Source of the DNA: UBA685 sp002299005
Lineage (GTDB): Bacteria > Pseudomonadota > Alphaproteobacteria > Puniceispirillales > Puniceispirillaceae
Direction: 5' to 3'
DNA length: 44,985 nt
Assembly: GCA_963966775.1 (NCBI GenBank)
Contig: CAXAAH010000008.1
Span: forward strand, 1-44,985
Position 1 is the stretch's first letter, and every line of letters starts with the position of its first letter. This document shows positions 24,737 through 32,949 of this stretch, one piece after another. Below the pieces are notes generated by a model. The model was not told the DNA's origin. It worked only from the letters and a program-made list of their open reading frames with translations, and searched no databases. The position numbers were made by a program, and so were the translations under genes.

Positions 24737-25666
24737 ATGAAAATCTTATCATGCAATTCTAATCGCCCTCTTGCGGAGGCGATTGCCGCCTACCTCAATA
24801 TCCCTGTTACAAAAGCCGATGTCAGACGCTTTGCCGATAATGAGATTTTCGTTGAAATCCACGAAAATGTCCGCGGTGAAGATGTGTTTGTTGTGCAATC
24901 AACCAGCTTTCCTGCCAATGATAATGTGATGGAATTGCTTGTCACGCTTGATGCGTTGCGTCGCGGCTCAGCCAGACGTATCACAGCGGTTCTGCCTTAT
25001 TATGGCTATGCGCGTCAGGACCGTAAAAGCGGGCCAAGAACGCCTATCTCAGCCAAGCTTCTGGCCAATCTTATTACCACAGCCGGTGCTGACCGTGTGC
25101 TAACAATTGATTTGCATGCGGGTCAAATCCAAGGCTTCTTCGATATTCCCACCGATAACCTATTCGCGGCCCCTGTCTTCCGTGATGACATTCTCGCCAA
25201 ATACCAAGAAAAGCTGATGATTGTCTCACCAGATGTTGGCGGTGTTGTGCGTGCGCGCTCTTTGGCCAACCGTGTGAACGCTGATTTGGCGATCATCGAT
25301 AAGCGCCGCCCTGAGGCAGGTGTCTCTGAGGTGATGAACATCATTGGTGATGTGAATGACCGCCATTGTATCATGGTTGATGACATCGTTGATTCAGGCG
25401 GCACGCTTTGTAACGCCGCCAAAGCTTTGATAGAGGCAGGCGCCCTTTCGGTTGACGCGTATGTCACGCACGGCGTTCTATCAGGCGGCGCGGTAAGCCG
25501 TGTGGTCGATAGCCCACTCGATTCGCTGGTGATCACCGATTCTATCCAAGCAACCGAAGCTGTCGCAGTCGCAGGCAATATTCGCCAAGTATCTGTCGCC
25601 CCTCTATTGGGTGAAGCCATCTTGCGCGTGAACCAAGAACGCTCTGTTTCAAGCCTATTTGCTTAA
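24737..25666 (+). CDS. prs: Ribose-phosphate pyrophosphokinase
   Basis: Prs makes PRPP from ribose-5-phosphate and ATP for nucleotide, histidine and tryptophan synthesis. The 309-aa protein has RRFADNEIFVEIHENVRGED, the flexible-loop and ATP-site region PYYGYARQDRKSGPRTPIS, metal-site DLHAGQIQGFFDIP and the PRPP loop MVDDIVDSGGTL. An AGG lies ahead of the ATG. A weak upstream promoter (TTGCCG at 24672, 17 bases, TATCCC at 24695) is possible. A clear terminator follows. Confidence 0.97.
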   Translation: MKILSCNSNRPLAEAIAAYLNIPVTKADVRRFADNEIFVEIHENVRGEDVFVVQSTSFPANDNVMELLVTLDALRRGSARRITAVLPYYGYARQDRKSGPRTPISAKLLANLITTAGADRVLTIDLHAGQIQGFFDIPTDNLFAAPVFRDDILAKYQEKLMIVSPDVGGVVRARSLANRVNADLAIIDKRRPEAGVSEVMNIIGDVNDRHCIMVDDIVDSGGTLCNAAKALIEAGALSVDAYVTHGVLSGGAVSRVVDSPLDSLVITDSIQATEAVAVAGNIRQVSVAPLLGEAILRVNQERSVSSLFA

Positions 25667-25701
25667 AGCGCTATCTGAGATACGCTAAAAACCTATATTT
25701 C

Positions 25702-25738
25702 AAAAGGGTCCAGCCACTATTGGCAGGGCCCTTTTTTC
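25702..25738 (+). terminator. Rho-independent terminator after prs
   Basis: AAAAGGG (25702-25708) pairs with CCCTTTT (25729-25735). A T-G wobble, two C-G pairs, one A-A mismatch and a GCC/GGC stem sit inside, with an ACTATT loop and six T in a row at the 3' side. Confidence 0.9.
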
Positions 25739-25767
25739 TTGTCTTTTACCCCTAAAGCCCATATAAG
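25739..25767 (+). promoter_or_regulatory. Candidate promoter of rplY
   Basis: TTGTCT at 25739-25744 and TATAAG at 25762-25767 with exactly 17 bases between, starting right after the prs terminator. It gives a leader of about 45 bases before rplY. Confidence 0.5.
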
Positions 25768-25821
25768 GCGTACACCTGCGCACCCCTGGAGGCGCGGGCG
25801 ACACATATATGGAGAATTATT

Positions 25822-26451
25822 ATGTCAGACATTACAGTTATTAGCGCTAATCAGCGTGATAGGGTCGGTAAGGGGTCCGCCCGTGCGGCTCGCCGCGCAG
25901 GGATGGTTCCTGCCGTTATTTATGGTAACAAACAAGCAGCTCTTGGCATTGAGCTTGAAGCACGTGTGATCCGCAAGATCATTCACGAGCCAGGTATCTT
26001 TAGCCGTCTTTTGAAGATCTCTGTTGGCGGTGAAGAAATCACTGTTCTAACACGTGATATTCAATTCCACCCTGTATCAGATGAAGCGCTTCACTTTGAC
26101 TTTTTGCGCGTCAACGAGACATCAACCATTGCTGTGGCAATTGGTGTTGAATTTATCAACGAAGATAAGTGCCCTGGCCTTCGTATCGGTGGTAACTTGA
26201 ACGTTGTTCGTCACGAAGTTGAATTGAACTGCCCAGCAAATGATATCCCTGAGAAGATCGTGATCGATCTTGAAGGTATCAAAGTGGGCGATTCTATCCA
26301 CATCAGCGCCATTGAATTGCCTGAAGGTGTGACACCAACAATCACAGACAGAGACTTCACAGTCGCAACACTTCAGTCACCAGGCGGCGGCGTCAAGAAT
26401 GAAGATGATGAAGACGAAGCAGAAGCATCTGATGAGGCAAGCGAAGAGTAA
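25822..26451 (+). CDS. rplY: Ribosomal protein bL25 (long CTC form)
   Basis: A 209-aa bL25 of the long type. The 5S rRNA-binding domain (about 1-90: RVGKGSARAARRAGMVPAVI, DIQFHPVSDEALHFDFLRV) is followed by the TL5/CTC C-terminal beta domain. The final 20 residues are almost all acidic. GGAGAATT lies ahead of the ATG. The codon choice is visibly more biased than in the neighbours, as expected for a highly expressed ribosomal gene. The prs-rplY-pth-ychF order is conserved in many proteobacteria. Confidence 0.96.
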   Translation: MSDITVISANQRDRVGKGSARAARRAGMVPAVIYGNKQAALGIELEARVIRKIIHEPGIFSRLLKISVGGEEITVLTRDIQFHPVSDEALHFDFLRVNETSTIAVAIGVEFINEDKCPGLRIGGNLNVVRHEVELNCPANDIPEKIVIDLEGIKVGDSIHISAIELPEGVTPTITDRDFTVATLQSPGGGVKNEDDEDEAEASDEASEE

Positions 26452-26505
26452 GCCTTATCAGCGCTTGCTTATTGCCGCAGGCTCTTTTGAGTTCTGCTAG
26501 ATTTC

Positions 26506-26546
26506 TAAGACGTGTCTGAGCTATATTGGACACGTCTTATTTTTTT
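26506..26546 (+). terminator. Strong terminator after rplY
   Basis: A perfect 11-bp stem (26506-26516 with 26529-26539, TAAGACGTGTC/GACACGTCTTA) with a 12-base loop is followed by seven T. It lies only 32 bases ahead of the pth start, so pth is probably transcribed by readthrough or from a very short promoter. Confidence 0.93.
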
Positions 26547-26577
26547 AATGCACCATTATATAAAGGCTAAGGTGACG

Positions 26578-27192
26578 ATGAAGCTGTTTGTAGGGCTTGG
26601 CAATCCTGGTAGCAAATACCAGCATAATAGGCACAATATCGGCTTTATGATGCTTGACCGGCTGGCTGCTGATTACAGCTTTGACAGCTGGAAGGACAAG
26701 GCAGGCGCCAAGCTTGCCACGGGCCGTATTGGCATGACCAAAATCATCGCCGCCAAGCCACAATCCTTTATGAATAAATCAGGCCTGCCTGTCGCAGAGC
26801 TTGCCCGCTTTTACAAAATTGAGCCGCAAGATATCTATGTCTTTCATGATGAGATTGATTTGGGCGAGGGCCGCCTGCGCGTTAAACAAGGCGGCGGGCA
26901 TGGCGGGCATAATGGCTTGCGTGATATTGACCGCCATATGGGCAAGGATTATTGGCGTGTCCGCATTGGCGTTGGCCGCCCGCATACCAAAGAAGACGTC
27001 CATAAATGGGTGCTGAATGATTTTAGCCGCCATGATAAGGATACATGGCTGACGGCTATGATGGATGCGCTATCAAGCGAGGCAGAGCTTATCGCCTCAG
27101 GTGATGGTGCCAGCTATATGAGCCGTGTGGCATGGCGCGCGCCTGCCCCTCAATCAGATGATAATAGACATAATGATGACAGCGCCTCATAG
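26578..27192 (+). CDS. pth: Peptidyl-tRNA hydrolase
   Basis: Pth releases peptides from prematurely dropped peptidyl-tRNA. The 204-aa protein has the family start MKLFVGLGNPG with Asn9, catalytic His19 in NRHNIGF, the KPQSFMNKSG stretch, FHDEIDLG and the GGGHGGHNGLRDI loop. The reading frame is open from 26512, but that would run through the rplY terminator stem. The ATG at 26578 with AAGG just upstream gives the normal N-terminus. The last 20 residues are a polar tail. Confidence 0.96.
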   Translation: MKLFVGLGNPGSKYQHNRHNIGFMMLDRLAADYSFDSWKDKAGAKLATGRIGMTKIIAAKPQSFMNKSGLPVAELARFYKIEPQDIYVFHDEIDLGEGRLRVKQGGGHGGHNGLRDIDRHMGKDYWRVRIGVGRPHTKEDVHKWVLNDFSRHDKDTWLTAMMDALSSEAELIASGDGASYMSRVAWRAPAPQSDDNRHNDDSAS

Positions 27193-27216
27193 GGCGCGCC
27201 TCTAAGGGAGATAAAA

Positions 27217-28317
27217 ATGGGATTTAATTGCGGTATCGTAGGCCTGCCAAATGTGGGCAAATCAACCCTATTCAACGCGCTCACACGCACCGCCGCCGCT
27301 GAGGCAGCCAATTATCCTTTTTGCACGATTGAGCCAAATACCGGCCGCGTCTCTGTGCCAGACACACGTCTTGACGCGCTAGCAAATCTTGCCCAATCAG
27401 CGAGTATTATCCCCACACAGCTTGAATTTGTTGATATTGCCGGCCTTGTGCGCGGCGCGGCAAAGGGTGAGGGTCTTGGCAATCAATTCCTTGCCAATAT
27501 CCGTGAGGTTGACGCCATTGCGCATATGCTTCGTTGTTTTGAAGATGAAGATATCACGCATGTTGAGGGCGATGTTGACCCTGTGCGCGATGCTGAGACG
27601 GTTGAGACAGAATTGATGCTTGCCGACCTTGAGAGCCTTGAGAAACGCATGGTTGGCCTGACCAAGAAAGTCCGCGGCGGTGATAAGCAAGCCGCCTTTG
27701 ATTTGGCCCTCATGGAAAAGCTTGTCCCGCACCTTGCGGATGGCAAGATGGCACGCTCAATCGAGGGCCTCACACAAGATGAAGAAGCGCGCTTGCCCTA
27801 TCTTCAGCTTTTGACCTCAAAGCCTATCTTATATGTGTGCAATGTGGGCGAGGATGAGATCGCATCAGGCAATGCGCACACTGCCGCAGTCGCAGAACGC
27901 GCCGCCTCAGTTGGTGCCAGCCATGTGATTATCTCTGCGGCTATCGAGGCTGAAATCTCCACATTAGACGAGGCTGATGCGGCTGAATTTTTGGGTGATT
28001 TGGGCCTTGAAGAAGCAGGTCTCGACCGCATGATCAGAGCGGGTTACGGTCTGTTGAATTTGCTGACTTTCTTTACGGTTGGCCCCAAGGAAGCCAGAGC
28101 TTGGACAGTGCGCCAAGGCGCCTCTGCCCCTGAAGCGGCGGGTGTTATTCACACAGATTTCCAACGCGGCTTCATCCGTGCAGAGACGATTGCCTATGAT
28201 GATTACGTAACCTGCCAGGGCGAAGCAGGCGCCAAAGACGCCGGCAAATTACGCATCGAAGGCTCAGACTACCCCGTAAAAGACGGCGACGTCTTCCATT
28301 TCAGGTTCAACGTTTAG
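27217..28317 (+). CDS. ychF: Ribosome-binding ATPase YchF (Obg-like)
   Basis: YchF is a translation-associated P-loop ATPase of 366 residues. G1 is GLPNVGKST (9-17), followed by NYPFCTIEPN and DIAGLVRGAAKGEGLGNQFL. The base-recognition motif is NVGE (209-212) rather than NKxD, explaining the preference for ATP over GTP. A coiled-coil insert and a C-terminal TGS domain (AWTVRQGASAPEAAGVIHTD, ending DVFHFRFNV) complete it. A GGGAG site precedes the ATG. Its stop codon overlaps by 4 bases the stop of the convergent RTX gene. Confidence 0.97.
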   Translation: MGFNCGIVGLPNVGKSTLFNALTRTAAAEAANYPFCTIEPNTGRVSVPDTRLDALANLAQSASIIPTQLEFVDIAGLVRGAAKGEGLGNQFLANIREVDAIAHMLRCFEDEDITHVEGDVDPVRDAETVETELMLADLESLEKRMVGLTKKVRGGDKQAAFDLALMEKLVPHLADGKMARSIEGLTQDEEARLPYLQLLTSKPILYVCNVGEDEIASGNAHTAAVAERAASVGASHVIISAAIEAEISTLDEADAAEFLGDLGLEEAGLDRMIRAGYGLLNLLTFFTVGPKEARAWTVRQGASAPEAAGVIHTDFQRGFIRAETIAYDDYVTCQGEAGAKDAGKLRIEGSDYPVKDGDVFHFRFNV

Positions 28318-29954
28318 ATAAATTCTGAATGAAATAGAACATCATCAAAGCCAAGGCCTTCTGTGATGCCCTCTAGGGTCGCGATAAGAAAGCTTTGGCC
28401 ATTTTCCGCATAACGAACCTGTGTATCACCGTCGGTAACGGTGAAGCTATAGCGAGCCTCTTCATTGATAAAACCTATATTACCAATCTCGCTGAAATGG
28501 AAATGAAGAAGATCCCTGCCTAACTCAAAATCAGTGATCATATCGCCTTCATTGGACGCCTCACTTCGGTAAAAACTAAATACATCTGCGCCAGTACCGC
28601 CTGTTAAAATGTCCTGACCGGCGCCGCCATAGAGACGGTCGTGACCGGCACCGCCATCCAAAGTGTCGTCATCATCGCCGCTATAAAGGACATCATTACC
28701 GGCCCCACCTTCAAGAACATCCTCACCATCCTCACCATGGAGATAATCATTTCCATCACCTCCATATAGCTTGTCATTCCCCTCATGACCCCACAGGCGG
28801 TCATTACCGGCCTCACCATAAACCTCATCATTGCCACTTCCAGAAAGAATGACATCATTCCCTGTGCCGGCTCTGACAATATCATCGCCAAGATATGTGC
28901 TAACAACATCGTTACCAGCGCCTAATTCAACCTCATCATTTTTATCCGTGCCGAAAAGGACATTATTATCGTCTGGATTCTCTGGGCGAATAATACCGTC
29001 TCTTTCAGGCTCTTCCGTGTCTATTGGGGAAAAAAGGGTTTCGAAAATAGCTGGATTACTATGCGCGAATTTCACAACTGACCTAGGGTTAGAGCTATCA
29101 TCATTTGAAAATTTAAAATGCGCTACGCCGTCAGTGGTGTGCGAAAACACAATCATGCTTGAGAGAATTATATAGTCTTCTCCAAATGTGAAGTCTGTCA
29201 CAGTGACATCTGCCTGCCTATCATCACTTGAAATATTGATTAAGAAAATATCTTTACCTTCGCCGCCAGTCAGTCTCGCTTCATCATTCTGAAAATGATA
29301 AATTAAGAGATCATCACCTTCGCCACCATCGAGAACGCTATACCCCTCACCAGCGCTAAGGACATCATTACCCTCACCGCCATAGGCCACGCCACTGCCA
29401 TCTCGTAGACCTAGGATATCATCGCCACTATTGCCATATAGCTCATTATAACCTCGGCTACCTTCTAGTACGTCATGCCCCGCATTGCCGCTGATTCTAT
29501 CGCTACCGCCATGCCCAAGGATAAAATCATTACCAGCGCCGCCATTGATTGTGTCACCTATTCTGCCACCATGCACAATATCGTTTCCGCCCAAAGCGTT
29601 AACGGCAGAAACCGCACCTTGTGTGTTTGTTGTAATGACAATATGGTCATCTTCCTCTGTCGCATCAAAGGATGAGCCGTCACTATCTCCTTCAACAGCC
29701 TGCACGCTTTGATTAGCTGGAATCTGAAGCTCGGCAGTTTCAACAGTCTCCTCATTGCCATCACTCCCCCCTTGAACAACATCTTCCCCCTTTTTGGCAG
29801 GCATCTCAGATTCCCCACTAACAACCGGCCCCTCACCGCCGCCGCCACCGCCGCCACAGGCGGTTAGCAAAAGCAGGGTTAGCATGCGGCTATCTTTGGG
29901 AAATAAGCATGAAAGGTCAGGGGCTTTTCTCTCAACATATTGATCTAATGGCAT
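28314..29954 (-). CDS. RTX calcium-binding repeat protein with lipoprotein-like N-terminus
   Basis: A 546-aa acidic protein. The N-terminus has a long charged segment, a short hydrophobic run MLTLLLLTAC and then seven Gly. The LTAC looks like a lipobox, so lipidation by signal peptidase II at about Cys33 is plausible. Two clusters of glycine/aspartate nonapeptides follow, at about 120-230 and 330-480 (for example GGAGNDFIL, GGAGNDVLY, GGAGHDRLY). These are the GGxGxDxUx parallel beta-roll repeats that bind calcium. A C-terminal beta domain lies beyond. No type I secretion genes are nearby. AAGGA precedes the ATG. It could be a surface protein; the partner or substrate is unknown. Confidence 0.85.
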   Translation of the reverse strand: MPLDQYVERKAPDLSCLFPKDSRMLTLLLLTACGGGGGGGEGPVVSGESEMPAKKGEDVVQGGSDGNEETVETAELQIPANQSVQAVEGDSDGSSFDATEEDDHIVITTNTQGAVSAVNALGGNDIVHGGRIGDTINGGAGNDFILGHGGSDRISGNAGHDVLEGSRGYNELYGNSGDDILGLRDGSGVAYGGEGNDVLSAGEGYSVLDGGEGDDLLIYHFQNDEARLTGGEGKDIFLINISSDDRQADVTVTDFTFGEDYIILSSMIVFSHTTDGVAHFKFSNDDSSNPRSVVKFAHSNPAIFETLFSPIDTEEPERDGIIRPENPDDNNVLFGTDKNDEVELGAGNDVVSTYLGDDIVRAGTGNDVILSGSGNDEVYGEAGNDRLWGHEGNDKLYGGDGNDYLHGEDGEDVLEGGAGNDVLYSGDDDDTLDGGAGHDRLYGGAGQDILTGGTGADVFSFYRSEASNEGDMITDFELGRDLLHFHFSEIGNIGFINEEARYSFTVTDGDTQVRYAENGQSFLIATLEGITEGLGFDDVLFHSEFI

Positions 29955-30030
29955 GGCGGATATCCTTTTTGATGACGCGCAATTGCGTTCACCTTTGGAT
30001 AAGCCTAAAGAGCCACCTATTAAAAAAAGG

Positions 30031-30064
30031 TTAAAAAAAAGCCCCCATGCGAGACGGAGGCTTT
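30031..30064 (-). terminator. Terminator of the petABC operon
   Basis: Read on the minus strand, a stem of 6 plus 2 bp with one mismatch (30038-30046 with 30056-30064) and a 9-base loop is followed by eight T. It lies 27 bases past the petC stop. Confidence 0.75.
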
Positions 30065-30090
30065 CAAAATAATATTTATAGGGGGATGCC

Positions 30091-30855
30091 CTAAGCTTTG
30101 GCTTTTTTCACATCTGCCCAGATAAAGCGCATTGCGAAGTAAGACAAAATCGTCATCACAATCAAGAAGAACATTGATGCCACGCCCATGCGCTTGCGCT
30201 CTTCCATTTCTGGCTCTGATGTCCAGGCAAGGAAGGCTGTCACATCTTTGGCATGCTCTTCGATTGAGGTGCTATGGCCATCGGCATAGTCCACATCATC
30301 ACCATATAAAGGCTGTGGCATCGCGATCATATTGCCGCCATAGGCATCATTATAATACATCCCATCCGGCACATTTGTGCCCTCTGGCGCATCCAAATAG
30401 CCAACCATCAAGCTGTAGAGATAATCAGCACCGCTTGGGCGGGCTTTGACCATCAATGACAGATCTGGTGGATAGGCACCGCCATTTGACGCTCTGGCCG
30501 CTTGCTCATTTGCATAAGGCGCAGGGAAGCGGTCAGCAGGGATGCCCGGACGTGTGAACATCTCACCTTCGTCATTTGGCCCATCAACCACATCATATTG
30601 TGCGGCAATGGCTTTGATCTCGGCTTCATTATAGCCCAAATCTGCCAAATTACGGAACGCGATATATTCCAATGAGTGGCAAGACGCACAGACCTCAGTA
30701 TAAACCTGAAAGCCACGTTGAAGTGAGTCTTGGTCGAAAGTCCCGAACGGGCCGTTAAAGCTCCAGTCAACATGCTGCAGGTTTACATTCCCACCTGCGG
30801 CAAGTGCTGGCGTGCTGAATAACACAGCCATCATCGTTAAAAGTAAGCGGCGCAT
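30091..30855 (-). CDS. petC: Cytochrome c1, bc1 complex
   Basis: The 254-aa c-type cytochrome of ubiquinol-cytochrome c reductase. A signal peptide (about 1-20, ending LAAGG) exports it. The haem c attachment site is Cys56-Ala-Ser-Cys59-His60, and the axial methionine is probably in IAMPQPL. One C-terminal transmembrane helix (MFFLIVMTILSYFAMRFIW) anchors it facing the periplasm. Its start overlaps the petB stop by one base. It passes electrons from the Rieske centre to cytochrome c. Confidence 0.97.
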   Translation of the reverse strand: MRRLLLTMMAVLFSTPALAAGGNVNLQHVDWSFNGPFGTFDQDSLQRGFQVYTEVCASCHSLEYIAFRNLADLGYNEAEIKAIAAQYDVVDGPNDEGEMFTRPGIPADRFPAPYANEQAARASNGGAYPPDLSLMVKARPSGADYLYSLMVGYLDAPEGTNVPDGMYYNDAYGGNMIAMPQPLYGDDVDYADGHSTSIEEHAKDVTAFLAWTSEPEMEERKRMGVASMFFLIVMTILSYFAMRFIWADVKKAKA

Positions 30856-32111
30856 TATGCTTTCTCCTTTGGCGCTGCTGCAGCACCAGCCATGGCGCTG
30901 CCCCCACCTAGCACAGGGGACGAAATTGATTGCGGCAATGCGCGCGGTGTTTCAATCACCGATAGCAATGGCAAAATAATCAAGAAGTGAGCGAAGTACC
31001 ACACAGTCGCAATACGGCTTAACAGCACGTAAATACCATCTGCAGGCTGGCCACCTAGATAGCCGAGCAAGATACAATCAGCAAAGAACACCCAGAAGAA
31101 AATCTTGAAGATAGGGCGGAATTTCGCTGAACGCACTGGTGAGCGGTCAAGCCATGGCAATACGAACAAAATCGCAATCGCACCAAACATCGCAATCACA
31201 CCACCTAGCTTGTCAGGTACCGCACGCAAAATTGCATAGAACGGCAAGAAGTACCATTCAGGAACAATGTGAGCCGGCGTCTGAAGCGGGTTCGCTGGGA
31301 TATAGTTATCTGGGTGACCCATCGCATTCGGGAAGAAGAAAATCGCCGCTGCGAACAATGTCAAAAACACAGATACACCAAAGAAATCTTTGATTGTGTA
31401 ATAAGGATGGAACGGGATTGAATCCTGTGGGCCATTCATATCAATGCCAAGCGGGTTGTTCGAGCCAAATTTGTGCAACGCCACAATGTGCAGAATAACC
31501 ACACCAGCAATCACAAACGGCATCAAATAATGCAACGCAAAGAAACGGTTCAATGTTGGGTTATCAACAGAGAAGCCACCCCATAGGAATGTCACCAGGC
31601 TATCACCGACTAATGGTACGGCAGAGAACAAGTTTGTAATCACTGTCGCGCCCCAGAATGACATCTGACCCCATGGCAACACATAGCCCATAAAGGCGGT
31701 TGCCATCATCAGCAAGAAGATCACAACACCAAGCATCCATAGCAATTCACGCGGCGCCTTATATGAGCCGTAATAAAGACCACGGAACATATGGATAATG
31801 ACCACAATGAAGAAGAAGCTTGCGCCGTTCATATGAATATAGCGGATAAGCCAGCCATGATTCACATCACGCATGATACGTTCAACTGATTCGAACGCGT
31901 AATCAACATGCGGCGTATAGCTCATCGCCAAGGTGATACCTGTGACGATCATGATAACCAATGATAGGCCAGCAAGAGAACCGAAGTTCCAGAAATAGTT
32001 CAAGTTGCGCGGTGTTGGGTAATCATTGAGTGTATGATCCAACATGCTGAAGATTGGCAATCTGTGATCGACCCATCTGACAACTGGATTTTTGAATTGT
32101 TTTTGAGACAT
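30855..32111 (-). CDS. petB: Cytochrome b, bc1 complex
   Basis: The 418-aa membrane core with eight helices. The two b haems are held by His93/His107 and His194/His208, each pair spaced by 14 as in the family. The Qo-site loop contains PEWYFLPFYAILRA. The N-terminal region has the usual WNFGSLAG. The last 25 residues form an Ala/Gly-rich extension. It lies 25 bases after petA and overlaps petC by one base, so all three are one operon. Confidence 0.98.
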   Translation of the reverse strand: MSQKQFKNPVVRWVDHRLPIFSMLDHTLNDYPTPRNLNYFWNFGSLAGLSLVIMIVTGITLAMSYTPHVDYAFESVERIMRDVNHGWLIRYIHMNGASFFFIVVIIHMFRGLYYGSYKAPRELLWMLGVVIFLLMMATAFMGYVLPWGQMSFWGATVITNLFSAVPLVGDSLVTFLWGGFSVDNPTLNRFFALHYLMPFVIAGVVILHIVALHKFGSNNPLGIDMNGPQDSIPFHPYYTIKDFFGVSVFLTLFAAAIFFFPNAMGHPDNYIPANPLQTPAHIVPEWYFLPFYAILRAVPDKLGGVIAMFGAIAILFVLPWLDRSPVRSAKFRPIFKIFFWVFFADCILLGYLGGQPADGIYVLLSRIATVWYFAHFLIILPLLSVIETPRALPQSISSPVLGGGSAMAGAAAAPKEKA

Positions 32112-32136
32112 GCCTTAACTCCTATGCTCTTGCCAC

Positions 32137-32691
32137 TTAACCAATCTTAACGACTTGGTCTGAGACAAAGCTATAAGGGGGAATTTCAAGATTCAAAGGT
32201 GCCGGGCCTTTGCGAATACGCCCTGAGGTATCATAGTGCGAACCATGGCATGGGCAGAACCAACCATCATACTCGCCTTTGACCTCACCGACCTTTTGGC
32301 CGAGCGGCACACAACCAAGGTGCGTACATACGCCAAGAAGCACCAGAAATTCTGGCTTCTCTGCGCGGTCTGCATCTGTTTGTGGGTCACGAAGCTCGTC
32401 AAGCACCACCGCATCAGCGCGGCTAATTTCATCCGCCGTACGGTGACGAATAAAGACAGGCTTACCACGCCATTTCAGCGTGATTGATTGACCTTCTTCG
32501 ATTTTTGAGACATCGACCTCAATGCTTGCCAGCGCCAACGTATCAGCGGCTGGGTTCATTTGGTCAATCAGCGGCCAAGCCACAGCACCGGCGCCAATCG
32601 CACCCATTGCATAGCTTGCAACAACGATAAAATCGCGGCGTGACTTTTGTGGCACACCCGCTTCTGCTGTTTGTGAACTGGTTTTTGCCAT
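32137..32691 (-). CDS. petA: Rieske iron-sulfur subunit, bc1 complex
   Basis: The 184-aa Rieske protein. A twin-arginine motif SRRDFIV (Arg18-Arg19) followed by a single helix fits Tat export with a retained anchor. The cluster ligands are Cys122/His124 (CTHLGC) and Cys146/His149 (CPCHGSH). Cys127 and Cys148 form the stabilising disulfide. The frame opens 9 codons earlier, but GAGGGG directly ahead of the ATG at 32691 favours that start. It is the first gene of petABC. Confidence 0.97.
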   Translation of the reverse strand: MAKTSSQTAEAGVPQKSRRDFIVVASYAMGAIGAGAVAWPLIDQMNPAADTLALASIEVDVSKIEEGQSITLKWRGKPVFIRHRTADEISRADAVVLDELRDPQTDADRAEKPEFLVLLGVCTHLGCVPLGQKVGEVKGEYDGWFCPCHGSHYDTSGRIRKGPAPLNLEIPPYSFVSDQVVKIG

Positions 32692-32851
32692 ATTCCCCTC
32701 ATCTTGTTTTTGCGACACATCACATGGCTGTGCCGCCCTACAGCCCCCGCCCGCCCCATATTTTAATGGAAACAGGCAAATCCTTGCCCATTCATCTATC
32801 AGAACTGAAACAAAATTCCCACCAAAAAAGCAGGTTTTTCCGCTAGGTGCG

Positions 32852-32871
32852 ACAAAATTTCGTAATTTTGT
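32852..32871. promoter_or_regulatory. Perfect 8-bp palindrome upstream of petABC
   Basis: ACAAAATT and AATTTTGT flank TCGT in the 258-base gap between hemF and petA. It might be an operator of the petABC promoter or a weak hemF terminator. It does not match the FNR/FixK pattern TTGAT-N4-ATCAA. Confidence 0.4.
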
Positions 32872-32949
32872 GGGCTGTTATTCGCTACACCGCTTTTGGC
32901 TTGCGCATGTGGCTTAACCAAGCGACGAATCATTGGCCAGATTCGCCTC

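Noticed and set aside
26512..26577. N-terminal extension of peptidyl-tRNA hydrolase
   Set aside because: It would translate the rplY terminator hairpin; the family start and ribosome site lie at 26578.
28600..29600. Dense short repeats resembling a CRISPR or satellite array
   Set aside because: They are in-frame coding repeats for GGxGxD nonapeptides on the minus strand, without conserved spacers or a leader.
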